Below are positions 23,604 through 36,800 of a stretch of 64,000 nucleotides of DNA, in pieces; positions within the stretch are counted from its first letter, which is position 1, and every line of letters begins with the position of its first letter. The notes below the pieces were generated by a model. The model worked only from the letters and a program-made list of their open reading frames with translations. It was not told where the DNA came from and searched no databases. This DNA is from Paragordius varius. Taxonomy: Eukaryota; Nematomorpha. Location: positions 8,308,001-8,372,000 of the forward strand of contig OZ176055.1 of assembly GCA_964247055.1 (NCBI GenBank), in the 5' to 3' direction. Both the position numbers and the translations under genes were made by a program.

Positions 23604-23955
23604 TCTGATATTAACTATAAGCATGTAAAAACAAGAAAATATAATCCGGATTGGGAAAAATATGGGCTTACACAAAATTTTAATAATAAACCCATCATGA
23701 TGAGTACGTTTCACGAATATTATACAAAAAGACACTCCAATACCGTTGAATATTAATGACTATAGAAATGAAAACAGTAAATTAGAATCACAAAAAAATT
23801 GTTACAATCTTCAACCAACAATTTCATTCACGCAAATTAATCCGATAGTAATGGCAAGTTACACTGTTGCAAATTTAATCGCCGAAAAAATAAAATTTTA
23901 TTCAGATGGTGTCCAGAAAATTAAGAATGTGTTTTACCCAATAAAATTAATTTAA
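23604..23955 (+). pseudogene. hAT/ZBED-like transposase N-terminal relic
   Basis: Frame pieces read RKYNPDWEKYGLTQ..KPI, then EYYTKRHSNTVEY, then (23746-23955) NSKLESQKNC and IVMASYTVANLIAEKIKFYS. From memory this is the order in hAT-derived ZBED5/GTF2IRD2-like proteins: a 'KY..eYlkyGFT' start, a BED-type CxxC..H..H finger, then 'ASYkVAyliAk..KPyt'. The finger cysteines are not intact, a stop divides the pieces and nothing of the catalytic part follows. So it is a decayed fragment, not a domesticated gene, unless it is an exon of something larger. Confidence 0.45.
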
Positions 23956-24022
23956 TAAATTGTATAGCTTTCACCAAGGAACCATTAAAGCTTTATTGAT
24001 AACAATGAGTTTTGGTTTAAAA

Positions 24023-24300
24023 CAGCGGTGTCCAGCAAAAATGGCTTCGAAGGCTTCATTATAAACTCAAAACACGGACGGGCCGCATTCGAAATAAATG
24101 ACCATCATGAAAACTTTTATCAGATTTCAAACAAAAAACTGTAAAATGCAAACACAGTATTAGTATTTTTTATAATGGTCCCAACCGGATAGACTTTATC
24201 AGAAAATTTGTTTGAAAGATATCAATTTTATGATCCTGCAAATTATGAATTACTAAATTTTTATTAGGCCGCATATAATGTCTTGCCTGCGGACCTGTTG
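24023..24300. mobile_element. hAT-type MITE
   Basis: Left end CAGCGGTGTCCAGCA and right end TTGCCTGCGGACCTG form an approximate inverted CAG..CTG pair. GGGCCGCATTCGAAAT and AGGCCGCATATAATG lie just inside, a pattern common in hAT MITEs. Target duplication not convincing. Confidence 0.5.
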
Positions 24301-24689
24301 GTCATTTTAATTTAAAGAATATATATGCATTTAAACTTAAAATGGACGCACGCAGTATGCATATGCATTATGATAATAGTTGGAGTTCAGAAACAATGCC
24401 GTCTGTAATAAAAAATAATTTCTTATTCCACGCCAAATTTAATATTAAACGATGATAAACGAAGATTTTTTCTCTAAATTAGACATCGATTAAAAAGCAA
24501 TTAGGTTCTATTGTAAGAAAAAATTATTACCTTTTTGTGGTTTTTGAGGAACACAGATTCCTGATATACTGGCTATATTTATTCGAGAATAGGATACCAG
24601 GTGTGATCAAATTACCGGTCTTTAAAAAAAATGTAATTTTGAAAGTATAAAAATTATTAATTTTATTTAAAATATGTTCATGGGCTTCT

Positions 24690-25590
24690 ATACATTTTGT
24701 AATCTGTCAGGCAGGATATAAATGCCGCGCCAAATAAATCGATTTTCTTATATAGAAAACAATTCGTCAATCCATATTCCAACGTCTTCGTAATTATTGA
24801 AGTGCCTGCGAAGGTGTGCCCCATTGATGCAAAGTTGCATTATTCAGAGGCGTCCGGTCAAAAAAGTTCAGTGTATGCGGATTCATTTCTTAGGGATTTT
24901 AAGGTGTCAATGGTTTTGTTGTGTGAGACGAAACATTGCCTAACAAAATCACTTTGCTATGTTTTTTGGCTTATATTGTTTTTAGTTAATGCATAGTTAG
25001 CGATAGCGTTATGTATTAACAACACAGGAACTCAAAAGTTCATACCGCTTTGGTCCTAAAAAGCATGGTTTTGGCAAAAGATTTGGCATTGGTGTTGATG
25101 AATCGGCTTGGCAAATTTAAAGACCAAATAAAGCTATTTATGATCACCCATCCCAATTTTGAGCAAAAATGTTTTTTTTGTGACGTCGAACAGGATTTAC
25201 TAGCCCCCTGCGATTTTCGATTTGGCCTTAATTCAAATTGTGTAGAACCCATTTCGAGTTTATTGGTCTCTCCCTTGTAGACATATATTGATTGTTTTTT
25301 TTTAACTTTAACAATTAATGTTGAGTTTCTATTGGGTCATCATCCAATAACTTTTGCGTTTGATCGTCTTTGCAGTTGTAAGGTCTTACCTAAGCGCCCA
25401 CACTACATAAAATTATAACCTTTAATATTAGAAACCATGTTTTACATCTGTTAATCGATAGAGCGTGTGCACCATATGTTTCTACTATCAAACAAATTTT
25501 AAAGCCATTTTCTGATACAATGCGTGCCGCAAATGTCTTTTTCACAAAATTTGACATTACTAAATGTTAAACATAAGACGCTAATTTTTG
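24690..25590 (-). pseudogene. Second dead mariner transposase
   Basis: Minus-strand reading gives KRHLRHALYQKMALKF near 25540, MGSTQFELRPNRKSQ near 25240, PSRFINTNAKSFAKTMLF near 25100, and near 24770 the tail WIDELFSI*ENRFIWRGIYILPDRLQNV, the mariner 'WfdewfasKd..Ff.rGI..LPeRW' end. Interrupted by stops and frameshifts. Its pieces do not match the copy at 9020-9890 closely, so it is probably a different lineage or age. Confidence 0.7.
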
Positions 25591-25699
25591 GCTAAGCCAA
25601 ATTGTGTTTGTGGTTTAAAATAAACAAATGGGGTGTGTATCAATTTAATCGTCTGACTCTAAGCTGACGTTTTCTGTTAGTAAAACTTTGAAGAAGAAT

Positions 25700-27893
25700 A
25701 AGTTATCAAGCAAAAATATTAAACACAAGCTGAGAAGCAATTGTGTTCTCATGTCAAAATTATAGATTTAACATTTGTAATCATTTAATTGATTAATATA
25801 GAATATAGGTTGGTTTGGGATATATTACCTTCAATATTACAATTTGGGACAGGAAGGTTATTATTTTCAAATAAGATAAAACTTGTTATCGTTTTTTGCT
25901 AAAAAACATTTTCAGGGATTTTTTAACCAAATATGACTTTTCATATTTGCCACGAAATAGCCAGTCCCATTGAATGGTAAACGAAATTAAATAAGTTGTA
26001 GTATTTTAAAGACCCTATTAAATATTTATTGTGCCGTGGTTATATATTTTTGAATGGAGCTCGCCAGAATTTTTAAATTAAAGATGCGACAACGGAAGCC
26101 ATTTGCGTGGGTTTCCTGATTTAGTCATACAAAAATCCTAGAAAGCTCGTGTAATAGCAGCAGCATCCCTATGTTCCAATAATTTAAAATTGTGCATATG
26201 TTTTATGTTAAGATTGCCTCACATTTTTTTCTACTGGTCAACTTTTTCTTTACCAACAAAAGCAATATAAAAATTTTAATTATTGTGTTTAAATAATAAA
26301 TCAATTAGTTTTTTGTGGTGCTGATGGTACAACAAAAACACTCTAAAATTAAAAGAAATATATTTTAGCATATAAATAGCACTGCTGAGGCCAAAAAAAT
26401 TAATTTAGTTATAATAATAAGATAAAAAACATGATAATATGAGAAAGGATATTTTTTTAAAAAACTGGTAATGAACGGAACGTTGTGTGAAGCGCTAAAA
26501 AAATTATTTAAATGCAAAATATATAATACATTTATTTCAAAACAATTTTTGTATAGTATTTAAAAAATTGATTTTAAAATATATTGATAAAAAGTTTTTT
26601 TTGCACATTATACATCCCATCATATCTCACTCAATTTTATATAATATTAATTTATAACTAATAATTAGTTTTAGTGACACTTGAAAATTCCATTATTTCC
26701 CTAACAAGACAAAACTAATTTTATTATCATATCCAGTTTTTCAAAACTAAAAGAAGAAATTTGTTATTACAAAAACTTCTACTATGAATGCGCGACGACG
26801 GAATATTTTTATTAGATAATTTTGTTAAAATAGTAAGTCGTCCTTATACATTTTTGCTATTTTAAAGATACTGATACTAGTTCCTTATTCTGTCTATAGG
26901 GAATTCAGAGGCCTAGCCTAATCTAAAAATTATTTTATACTTTACATATATTCCTGAACAGACAAAAGTGGTGATGAAATATATATCCTATCCAATATCA
27001 TTCATCATTACTCCTTAAAAAAGAGCTTTAAGAATGATATTTGTTAAAGAAATATCATTATCATGACATCATTCCTCTGTGCCTGCCTGCATACAAATTG
27101 GTTAGTGTTCTATCAATGTTTTTGCGCAATAAAAATTTAATAATATATTAAAATAGTTATACCAGCCTGTATTTTATACATTATTCCATCAAAATTTTAA
27201 TTAGAATAATCCTATCTGTATTCTTTGACAACATACTTTTTCGAAATCATTTTGACACCCTCTTTTCCTGTATACCGTGTGATTATTAATTATTTTATTT
27301 GTATTTGTATCAATACTTCACAAAAGGTAAGAAAAAAAATTTGGACTTTAAAATATTTCTTTCATAAACTTTTTCCTTCTTATAAAATTTCATTAGCAAA
27401 AGGTCATCAATTGTTAGAAACGCCATTGGAGATTAAGATCAATAAACACTTAATCCAACCTTTTTATCGTGAGATACTCTAGCTACAATTTAAATTAACA
27501 TATTATCTCTTTCTTTCTAGAAATGCTTGTTAATTACACATATATTCCTCTGCATAACGACTTCTGATATTTTATTACAACTTCAAGATGATTATTTTAC
27601 TCGTATAACAATTATTTTGGATATAAAAAGGTTGACGTTAGATATATCCATGAAACTGAGATAAATTAATAACAAAAACTATGAAAATTATTTGAAACCC
27701 TTTTGTTTTGGGGGGAAACGCAAATATTGATAAGAATGAAGCTTTTTTTCACAATGTATGAATTGTAAACAGTATATTAGAAAACCACCAAATTTAAGGC
27801 GTATAACTTCCATCATTCCTCTATATGTTAAATGATTTTTTTCATTCCATATTCCTATTCCTGAAACATACGAGGTGGTGTTGGATCAAAAAT
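25700..27893. other. Intergenic AT-rich DNA upstream of KCNQ
   Basis: No recognisable exon, RNA or repeat. A short open frame at 27225-27482 has AT-driven codons and no familiar motif. Upstream untranslated or extra N-terminal KCNQ exons may lie here: an AG just before GTGGTG at about 27874 could be an acceptor. Confidence 0.35.
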
Positions 27894-30800
27894 ATGACAA
27901 CCTCAAATTGCCAAACATCTGAGGATGAAGCAATGTTAGAAAATCATAATAGAAATATTTTATCATCCCTCCCAATCCCTCACATAACAGTTGAAACCTT
28001 AAGTCCCGAAAATGGCGGTCCAGGAAACCATTCATTAACGGTTAAACCCTATAATTATTTTTCGTCGACAGCGGAAAGTGGTAAATACTATTATCAAAAA
28101 TGTAATAATGGACCTTACCATAGACCATCCCAATTGGCTACTGTTTTGCACCTTAAAAATGAAAATAAGTTACGGAAATATCGAATCCTTATTTACAACT
28201 TTTTGGAACGGCCGAGGGGCTGGAAACAATTGTCATACCACATATTATTGTAAGTTTAAATCATCTTAAACTAAGTAGTTGGGGTATTAAATATTTTTAA
28301 TGAAATGCAAATTTGAAAGCTTACAATTGTGATCTGGTATGTTTAAATTTAATAAGTCGGTGTTTCCTAATACCATAAAACAAACATCTTTAAAAAAATT
28401 AAATCTCGACCTCTGTGCCATTTATATTGCTTACTTTTTTAATAAAGCAATTTATGTTTTCAGATAAATGGCTTAAAATTTTTTGGTATGCACTATATCG
28501 ATTTTTAATATATTAAGACTACTATAGTATACATTTTGGACCAAATATGTGAATTCTAATGCAAATTTATATTTGAGAGTCAACTTAAAAAAGCTCTTAA
28601 TTTAGCTATGTAAACTTTTTTAATTAAACGTATACCGTATATTAAATCTTCTTACAAAACTTAAAATTCTTATGTAAATATCAAAATTTTTGCGTATAAA
28701 ACTTTTATTTTTCTGAAATCTATCGGCAATATAAATCAGCCCTTTTAATAGCAATCGAATGGTTTTGAATGATAGAGAATTGAATAAAAACTCAAAGATA
28801 TTTGCAACTGATAAACTGTTTAAATTTAACGGTCAGCCTTGGATAATCAATCCGGACAAGGACAACTAAGTTTTTAGAAAACTAATACATTAAAATCTAA
28901 AACAAGTTATTTTTAAGTGTGTTCACAAATAAAAAGTAAACCGGAGATATTGTAAATATATTTTGCAAAAATATGAAGGCAAATATCGTTTTTTCAAAAG
29001 ACCGCACCTTATAACTATTGTTTTGGAATAAAACTCATTGTTTCAAAGTACAAAGTATAAAATAGTATGTATATCGATAATAAAATTAATTATGTATTTT
29101 ATGAATTTAATTAATTTATTTAATAGGAAAAATAAGTTTAAAAAAGTATATTTTCTGTTAAAAATGAATCACAGTGTTACGGAGGGACCTGGTGTTTATA
29201 CGATAAAATGCAGCGATAAGGTTTACACAGGACAAAATGGCAGAAAAATAATTACAAAAATTAACGAACATAAAATAAAGCCTGTTTAAGAGATTCCAAT
29301 AAAAAAGCCGATAGCGGAACATGCTTTATATTATGGTCATGAGATTGATCTTATTAATGTGACCTGTATCAATATTAATAATTATAAAAAAATCGAGGAA
29401 TTAGGCAAGCCGTAAAGCTTTTTAAATAAAACCGTAATGATGGAAATAATATAAATCCATCGTGGAAAATTTTATTGTAATTAGTACAATCATATTTTAA
29501 CTATTAATTAGAATACTATCTTAACAAACCAATGGTTATGAAAAGTGTTGAGATATTTTTATAGTTGTATATCAAGTTATTTGTACACACTCATATAATC
29601 AGTTTGAAAATGAATTTTCTTATGAGAATTTACAACTAGTCACACATATTGTGATATTTTTAATTGGCTATAATTTCATTAAAGTATGTTCTATTTTGAA
29701 AAAAATATCGTCGTTATATCTTTCGTTTTGTCTATATAATTTTAATTTTTACTGTGTATTGTCTTTACTTAACTAATATGCCGTTAACTTTTATATTTTG
29801 GTACCTAATTTAACCTTCAGATACTAACACATCTACTATTCATATAAACTATATTGTTATATTATCGAGTAATATATCATAATTACTCACATTATCTGTA
29901 AATTTATATTGTATTTACATCATCTAAATGCAACTATTATGTGATATTATTTAAGTATTGGTTATATTGTGGTAAGCTATAAAATATTTATGATTTTTTT
30001 ATAACTTTTCATACATATATCCAATCATACTATTATACTAAATATTATATATAGATTTTTAGCCGTATTTTTGTGTTTGGTACTGAGCGTTTTCGCGACT
30101 GTCCCACAATATGAATTCAAAATCAGTGCTGCTCTATTCTACATGGTAATTTAATTAAGTGTAATAGTACTGTTAATTAAATTAAATTAATATTTTTCTA
30201 ACTAATACATAGTACGTGGTCAACTGTTGGTTGTAGTGTTTCACTTTCAGTTTAGAGCAGAGACCTTTTAAATTGGTCCCACGTGTCATTTACGAAAAAA
30301 AACTGAAATAGAGTTTCATCAAATTTTGATTAAAAGGTGTTTTAGTAAGGATAGTCTTGTTTCAATAATTTGCTTCAAATAATTATGGTGGCATACCGTA
30401 AAAAATTTAAAATCAAGCTAAAGGCCACTTTTTAATTATCGTAAGTATTTTAGATTAGAATTAGCGTTGTTTATGGTTAAAAGCTCAAAATAGGGTTTAA
30501 TTCGACAATGACCCGTTTAACCGCTTTGTGAGAGGAGCTTTTGATGATCTTAGCCAATAAAACATTAATAAAAATTTATACTGTATATAAGAATATCTAA
30601 ATTAGGTAAATAGTTACTATTAAAACCATGCAATTTTGATCCTTTTTGCATGTAATAACAAATATTTACTGATTATTATTTTTGAAATGTAGCTTAGTAT
30701 TATAAGCATTTATAACCCGGGAAAACCAAACCTTAACTTTAATCTTAACGTTTTTTATTTTACCGAGTATGTCTCTAACTATTTCAGGAACTTTTAATGG

Positions 30801-33800
30801 TAACTTGGTTCATTATGGAATACGTAACACGCATCTGGTCCTCTGGGTGCCGATCTAGGTTTATGGGGGCATGGGGACGCATACGTTTCATGACAAAACC
30901 ATTTACTCTTCTGGGTAAAAATGTTGGCTAAAATTTGCCAAAAAAATGAATATTGTTTAATGATAACATATATAGATTTGACTGTGATACTTGCATCTGT
31001 GGTAGTTTTGTTTCTTGGAAGCAGTGGACAAATATTTGCAGCCTCGGCCTTGAGAGGGCTTCGATTCTTTCAAATTCTTCGCATGGTTAGGATGGATCGA
31101 CGTGGTGGGACATGGAAACTCTTGGGTTCTGTTGTATGGGCCCATAGACAAGTAATGTTTATTATTATGAATATATTTATAAGGCTACTTATGTATTGAA
31201 AATCGAAATGGCGGTTTCAAAGGAAATTTTTCGAACTGGGTCTTGTCTTTTGGTCGAACGGTGGATTACAGTTTTATATTTTTAATCTGATATATTATAG
31301 AAAATATAAATTTATTATATTAATTTTAGATATGATATTAATAAAACACTAACTTTATTAGCGTTAGTCTCAAAAAATCAAGATATTTCCATAAATGTTG
31401 TAAAATATGGCGTCCAAATAGGTTGATAAGAATTTTTTTAAAAACTAAAATTAGTATGATTTTTATTAGATAGGAGCATAATTTAATCTGGAACCGTCCC
31501 TTTTAGTATTATTTTAATAATATTAATTTAAAGATGGTCTAGGGTCTCTAGTTACCCCAATTTTAATCGAAATGTTAAGAGATGAATTCTTAGACAAAAA
31601 AAATTAATAAACAAATATTTAAATTTAGACAATAAAATAAAAAAAGGTCTTGGGTTGCGATATGGAGATTGGGGTGTATTGGTAACATAAATTTATAATT
31701 AATCATATAGTTAATATAAGAAAGACGAATAAAGTATGGTTGTCTTTTCTAAAAATGTTTGTCCTTTAGTTTAAGGCTTATCTGTATAATTTTATTTTTT
31801 ACAGTATATTTAAGTATAAATAATAAATGATTTCTGTCAATATTGTTAGTACACCTCAATTTAAGATGGGATATATTTTATTTTGGTCATATCTCATTTA
31901 TAAGAAAAATTAAAAAATACTTGAATAACACTGTGTGCAAAAATATTTTTAACAAAAATTTTTTTCATAAGTTATAGCTTATAACCGAATTCATTTGCCC
32001 CAAAAAATTTTTATTTGTTGAAGACCTAGTTTTTGAATATTGAGAAAATATCGAAATTGGGTAAAAAGTGAAAATTAAATAATGATAAAACTTGAGATAT
32101 TTAGATTTATTAACATATTAATAGATATTTACAATTTATAAATAGCCTAATATAGTTGGGGTTTTCACCTGAAATTCAGATAAAAAAATCGTGTTTTTCC
32201 TTAAAAAACTTAATATACAAATTTTTTTTAAACTATGTTAAAATAATTTTTATTTTTTTAGCTCGCTATTAAAGTCTTAACATCCATATTTTGTGCAGTA
32301 AAAACATTTTTTTCATTTTTTTTTCATTTTTTGTCATCTGGTTTATGAGAAATTTACTGTTTTATGGAATCTTAGATGAGCGGGAATTACCAAGTATATA
32401 AAACTGAATCAAAATATGATTTACAAGTAGTGGAATATCAACCAAAAATCCGTGCATATCCCATTATTAAGTTTCATTTAAATCAATTAATATTTTTACT
32501 GGGATTTGTACGGATTTTCGGTTGATCTTTTACTACTTGCAAATTCTATTTCGTATTAATTTATATACTTAGTAATTCCCGCTCATGTAAGATTCCTTTA
32601 AACAGTAATATCTTATACATTCATAAACTAGATGCCAAAAAAATGAAAAATAAAAAACCAAATTTTATTTATTTTATTTTATAAGATATTTCTGCAAAAA
32701 TATGGATGTTAAGATTTTAATAGTGAGTTTAGCTAGTAAATAATTAAAAAAATTATTTTAATATAGTTTTATCAAAAAATTTGTGTATTAAGTTTGTTAA
32801 AGGAAAAACACGATTTTTTGATCTGAGCAATAAAACCCCAACTATATGATTTTAGGATATTCAGAAATCGTAGATATTTGATATAAGCATAATAAATCTA
32901 ACATCTCAAGTTTTATCATTATTTTTTAATTATACTTAATTTTTACTTTTTGCCCAATTTCGATTATAAATTCGAAAACTAGGTCTTCATCAAATAATAA
33001 TTATTGCGGCAAGGGAATTTGTCGGTTATAAGCTATCTGTAAAAAATTGATTCTCTTTTTTGCACACAGTGTAAGATGAACTCTCTGATTTTCAAGTATG
33101 GTACTTATGTTGATAAATTTTCTTGACTGAATCCTCAAAATGAATATCGAAAAATACTAATTCACTTCTCATAATGTATGAGTTTTTATAGGATATAAAC
33201 TATTATCCCGGGGTTTTTAAATATTATTTTTTACATTTTAGGAACTTATTACGACAATATATATCGGATTCCTTGGTCTAATCTTTTCTTCCTTCCTCAT
33301 ATACCTTGTGGAAAAAACTCCGAATCCCGAAAAATTTGGAACTTTTGCGGATGCTCTTTGGTGGGGCGTGGTAAATAATTTTTAATAATTAAAGTTAAAA
33401 AGGAATATTTGTTCGTTATTATAAATCTTTTAGCATAATGCTACTCAAAAATGTGTATTAAATTGAAAATAAATTTGATTTTCTTATAATCGCAAAAATA
33501 TTTTTTCCATAGATAACACTTTGTACTGTGGGATATGGGGACGTCGTCCCCATCACATGGACTGGAAAATTGATTGCTTCTGGGTGTGCGCTTTTAGGAA
33601 TAACCTTTTTCGCTTTACCTGCTGTAAGTTTCATTACACTATAAATCAGGATATCCACGTGGCCAATAAGGAACGATAAATAAAAAATCAAGAATTTTAA
33701 TGAAAATTTATAATTATAATTTTTTTTATTTTACATTGGGCTTTAAACTGGATAATAAAATATTAATATTATCGCGAAGCCATTTGTGTTAGACACCCTT

Positions 33801-36800
33801 TCATTTATAAAACTGTCCGGCAGAAATGGGGATCAAAAAATGATATATTAATGAATCATGTATGATTTGATAGCAAAAGCTTTAGGATAATGAATATCAA
33901 AAATATCGGTTGACAATGAAAAGCACGTTAAATCTAATATAGTAAATAGTGGTTTAAGATTGATATGTTTTACTATGCATTGCATGTTTAATATCCAAGT
34001 CTCTATTTAGTAAAATTTATGTATAAGTTATTTCCTGCTTTCAGCCAAATTCAAATCGCATTTCGCACAGATCGAATAAAATTAAATACAACGAGAGCGT
34101 CAACGAAATTTCTTGATATATTCTATATAAAAATTCTGAAATGCAAAATATTAGCGACAGGGTCCTTGAAGGTCTTACATGTATTAATGCTAAAAAATTT
34201 CACTTTGGCGTCAATTTCTAATCAAATTAACTTGTTATTTTCCGGTAAAACAAATTGTTAACCATTATATATTTTTACTATATATTTAGAGTTTACCCAA
34301 TATATCGCGTCCAGAAAATGAAATGCTTATGTATAAAATAATTTTTTATAATCTGCATTAAAGCGATGGCGTATAATTTTATAAACAACTCCTTTTAATA
34401 ATAAATATACCTTCCCCTGGAATTTCGATGGAGAAAATATTTTACGGGGGGAGCGGGTAAAAAGTGGGACTAAATTAAAAAAGCGAGACGACTATGTTCG
34501 GCGCAATCGAAAATAAGTAAACAAAAATCATATTTGAAATTGAATGATTTAACACGTTCTCCAGAAAATTGTCTCAAAGACACGATTTTTGTGGACTTCT
34601 GTTTTCAAAAAAAACGCGTTTTTCACACGGGGAGGGCCGGAACTGGGGGCCTATTTCAAAAAAGGGCGAAGCTATTGTCGGGGCATTCATTGATGATTGA
34701 ATTTTTTTGATATTTGGATTTGATTGGGTCTACCGGTTTTCCTGTACCAGATCACAAAGCCAGCATTTTCCATTTTTATAAATATATCGATTACCATAAA
34801 TAATGTTTTATTATCCATATATTTTTTAACATCCTATGCATATGATAGATACTCCTTACTCAGTAGCTATCAACGCTCTAAAATTTTTGCCTTTTAACAG
34901 GGAATACGTGGTATTGAATTTTTACAGTTTCATACCTTGAGAAAAAAAATACAATCAAAAAATTATTTTTGTGGACTGTTTTTTTTGAAAAAAATGGCAT
35001 TTTACGGGGGTAGCGGGTAAAAAGAGGGCCTAAATCAAAAAAGTGAGACGACTATGTTCGGCGCGATCAAAAATAAGTAAACAAAAATCATATTTGAAAT
35101 TAAATGGTCCAACACGTTCTCCGGAAAATTGTCTCAACCCGTTTTTCACACGGGGTGGGCCCGAACTGGGGGCCTATTACAAAAAAAGGGCGAAGCTATT
35201 GTCGGGGCATTCATTGATGATTATATTTTTTCGATGTTTGGATTTGATTGGGTTCACCGCAGATTACAAAGTTACATGAAAAATCAGTTTTTAGCGGGTA
35301 GCTCCTTACCCAGCAGCTCTCATCATAGAAACGCTTGACTAAAATTTCTGCCTTTTAACAGGGAATACGTGGAATCTTTATTGAATTTTTACGGTCTCAT
35401 GGGCGAAAAATAGATTTAAAAAATTATTTTTGTGGACTTTGTTTTTTGAAAAAAATGGCATTTACGGGGGGAGCGGGTAAAAAGAGGGCCTAAATTAAAA
35501 AAGCGAGACGACTATGATCAGCGCAATCGAAAATAAGTTAACAAAAATCATATTTGAAATTGAATGGTCCAAAACGTTCTCCAGAAAATGGTCTCAAAGA
35601 CACGATTTTTGTGGACTTCTGTTTTAAAAAAAAACCGTTTTTCATACGGGGTGGGCCCGAACTGGGGGCCTATTTCAAAAAAAGGGGAAGGTTTTGTCAG
35701 GACATTTATTAATGATTATATTTTTTCGATATTTTTATTTGATTGGGTCTACCGGTTTTCCTGTACCAGATCACAAAGCCAGCATTTTCCATTTTTATAA
35801 ATATATATTTATTATTATGGATGTTTTGTAACATACGCTACTTTTAATACAAATTGAAAAATATTTCTTTTTTATATAAGCCCTAATTCAACTTTTGAAC
35901 CCAATATATTGGGTATACTCCAAGTACATAGTAAATGTATAATATTTAAAATAAAATTTAAAACATTTTACCGCATAACAAGTTTCCTGAATTTGACGCC
36001 AAAAGGCAATTTTTTAACACTGATACCTGTAAGTCAGGATCATCTGAGAATTAACTTTATCGATAATATTTTGCGTTAAAAATATCTTTATGGTATTTAT
36101 TATTAAATAAAGTTGGCGCGTCTTTCTCCTTTGTATTTAATTTTATTCGACCTAATGTGCGATAAGAATGCGATTTTCTTATACCATACTGGTTACATTT
36201 ACTGACCAGTTATAGAGCTAGAGTAGAGCTTTAACTTAATTAGTTTTATTCTTAAAAGTTTGCGTATAATCCAAATGTAAAATACTTTTCTATATTCCTC
36301 CAATGTTTGATCATATATAAAACATCTATCTTTATACTCATATATTCAGGGTATATTAGGGTCTGGGTTTGCATTAAAGGTACAACAGCAACAAAGGCAA
36401 AAACACCTCAATAGACGACGTATACCGGCAGCGACACTCATCCAAAGCCTTTGGAGATGTTATAATGCTGAGGAACGATATAAATCCACCACGCCCTGGA
36501 GAATTTCAATTAATCAGGATTCTTCTCCACACACCGAATGCCTGGCTCCACCTACTTCCATGTAACTCTGCCTCCGTACAATAACTATAATTATTTGATT
36601 GTGATAATATTTATTTTATATTATAGATAATAGCTCAGTTTAAAAACAAAGACTACTTGGGTCGAAACCCTTGGTTAATGAAAGTTGAGAAAAATTGCTT
36701 TCGATTTCAGCTTTTTAAAATCCCGCCCCGTTCTATAAAAAAACATATTTAAATTACCCTGATTTTGGCTTCATTTTGAAAGCGACTACAGTTTTTGGAT

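Noticed and set aside
24035-24140. Reading NGFEGFIINSKHGRAAFEIN as a further galectin strand
   Set aside because: Lies within hAT-type MITE ends and lacks the galectin residues; similarity to FEF/FEIN strands is superficial.
27225-27482. Possible upstream gene or KCNQ exon
   Set aside because: No motif, AT-driven residues, no matching splice site that leads in frame to 27894.
34019-34261. 80-codon plus-strand frame in KCNQ intron
   Set aside because: No homology recognised, and KCNQ reads straight from exon 33623 to 36350.
35043-35800. Open frames in block C resembling each other ([17 protein letters not shown] text)
   Set aside because: Similarity comes from the tandem DNA repeat; frames differ between copies and stop quickly. 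Kept only as a question in the findings.
34420-35815. CRISPR-like array
   Set aside because: Repeats of hundreds of bases, eukaryotic setting, no regular spacers.
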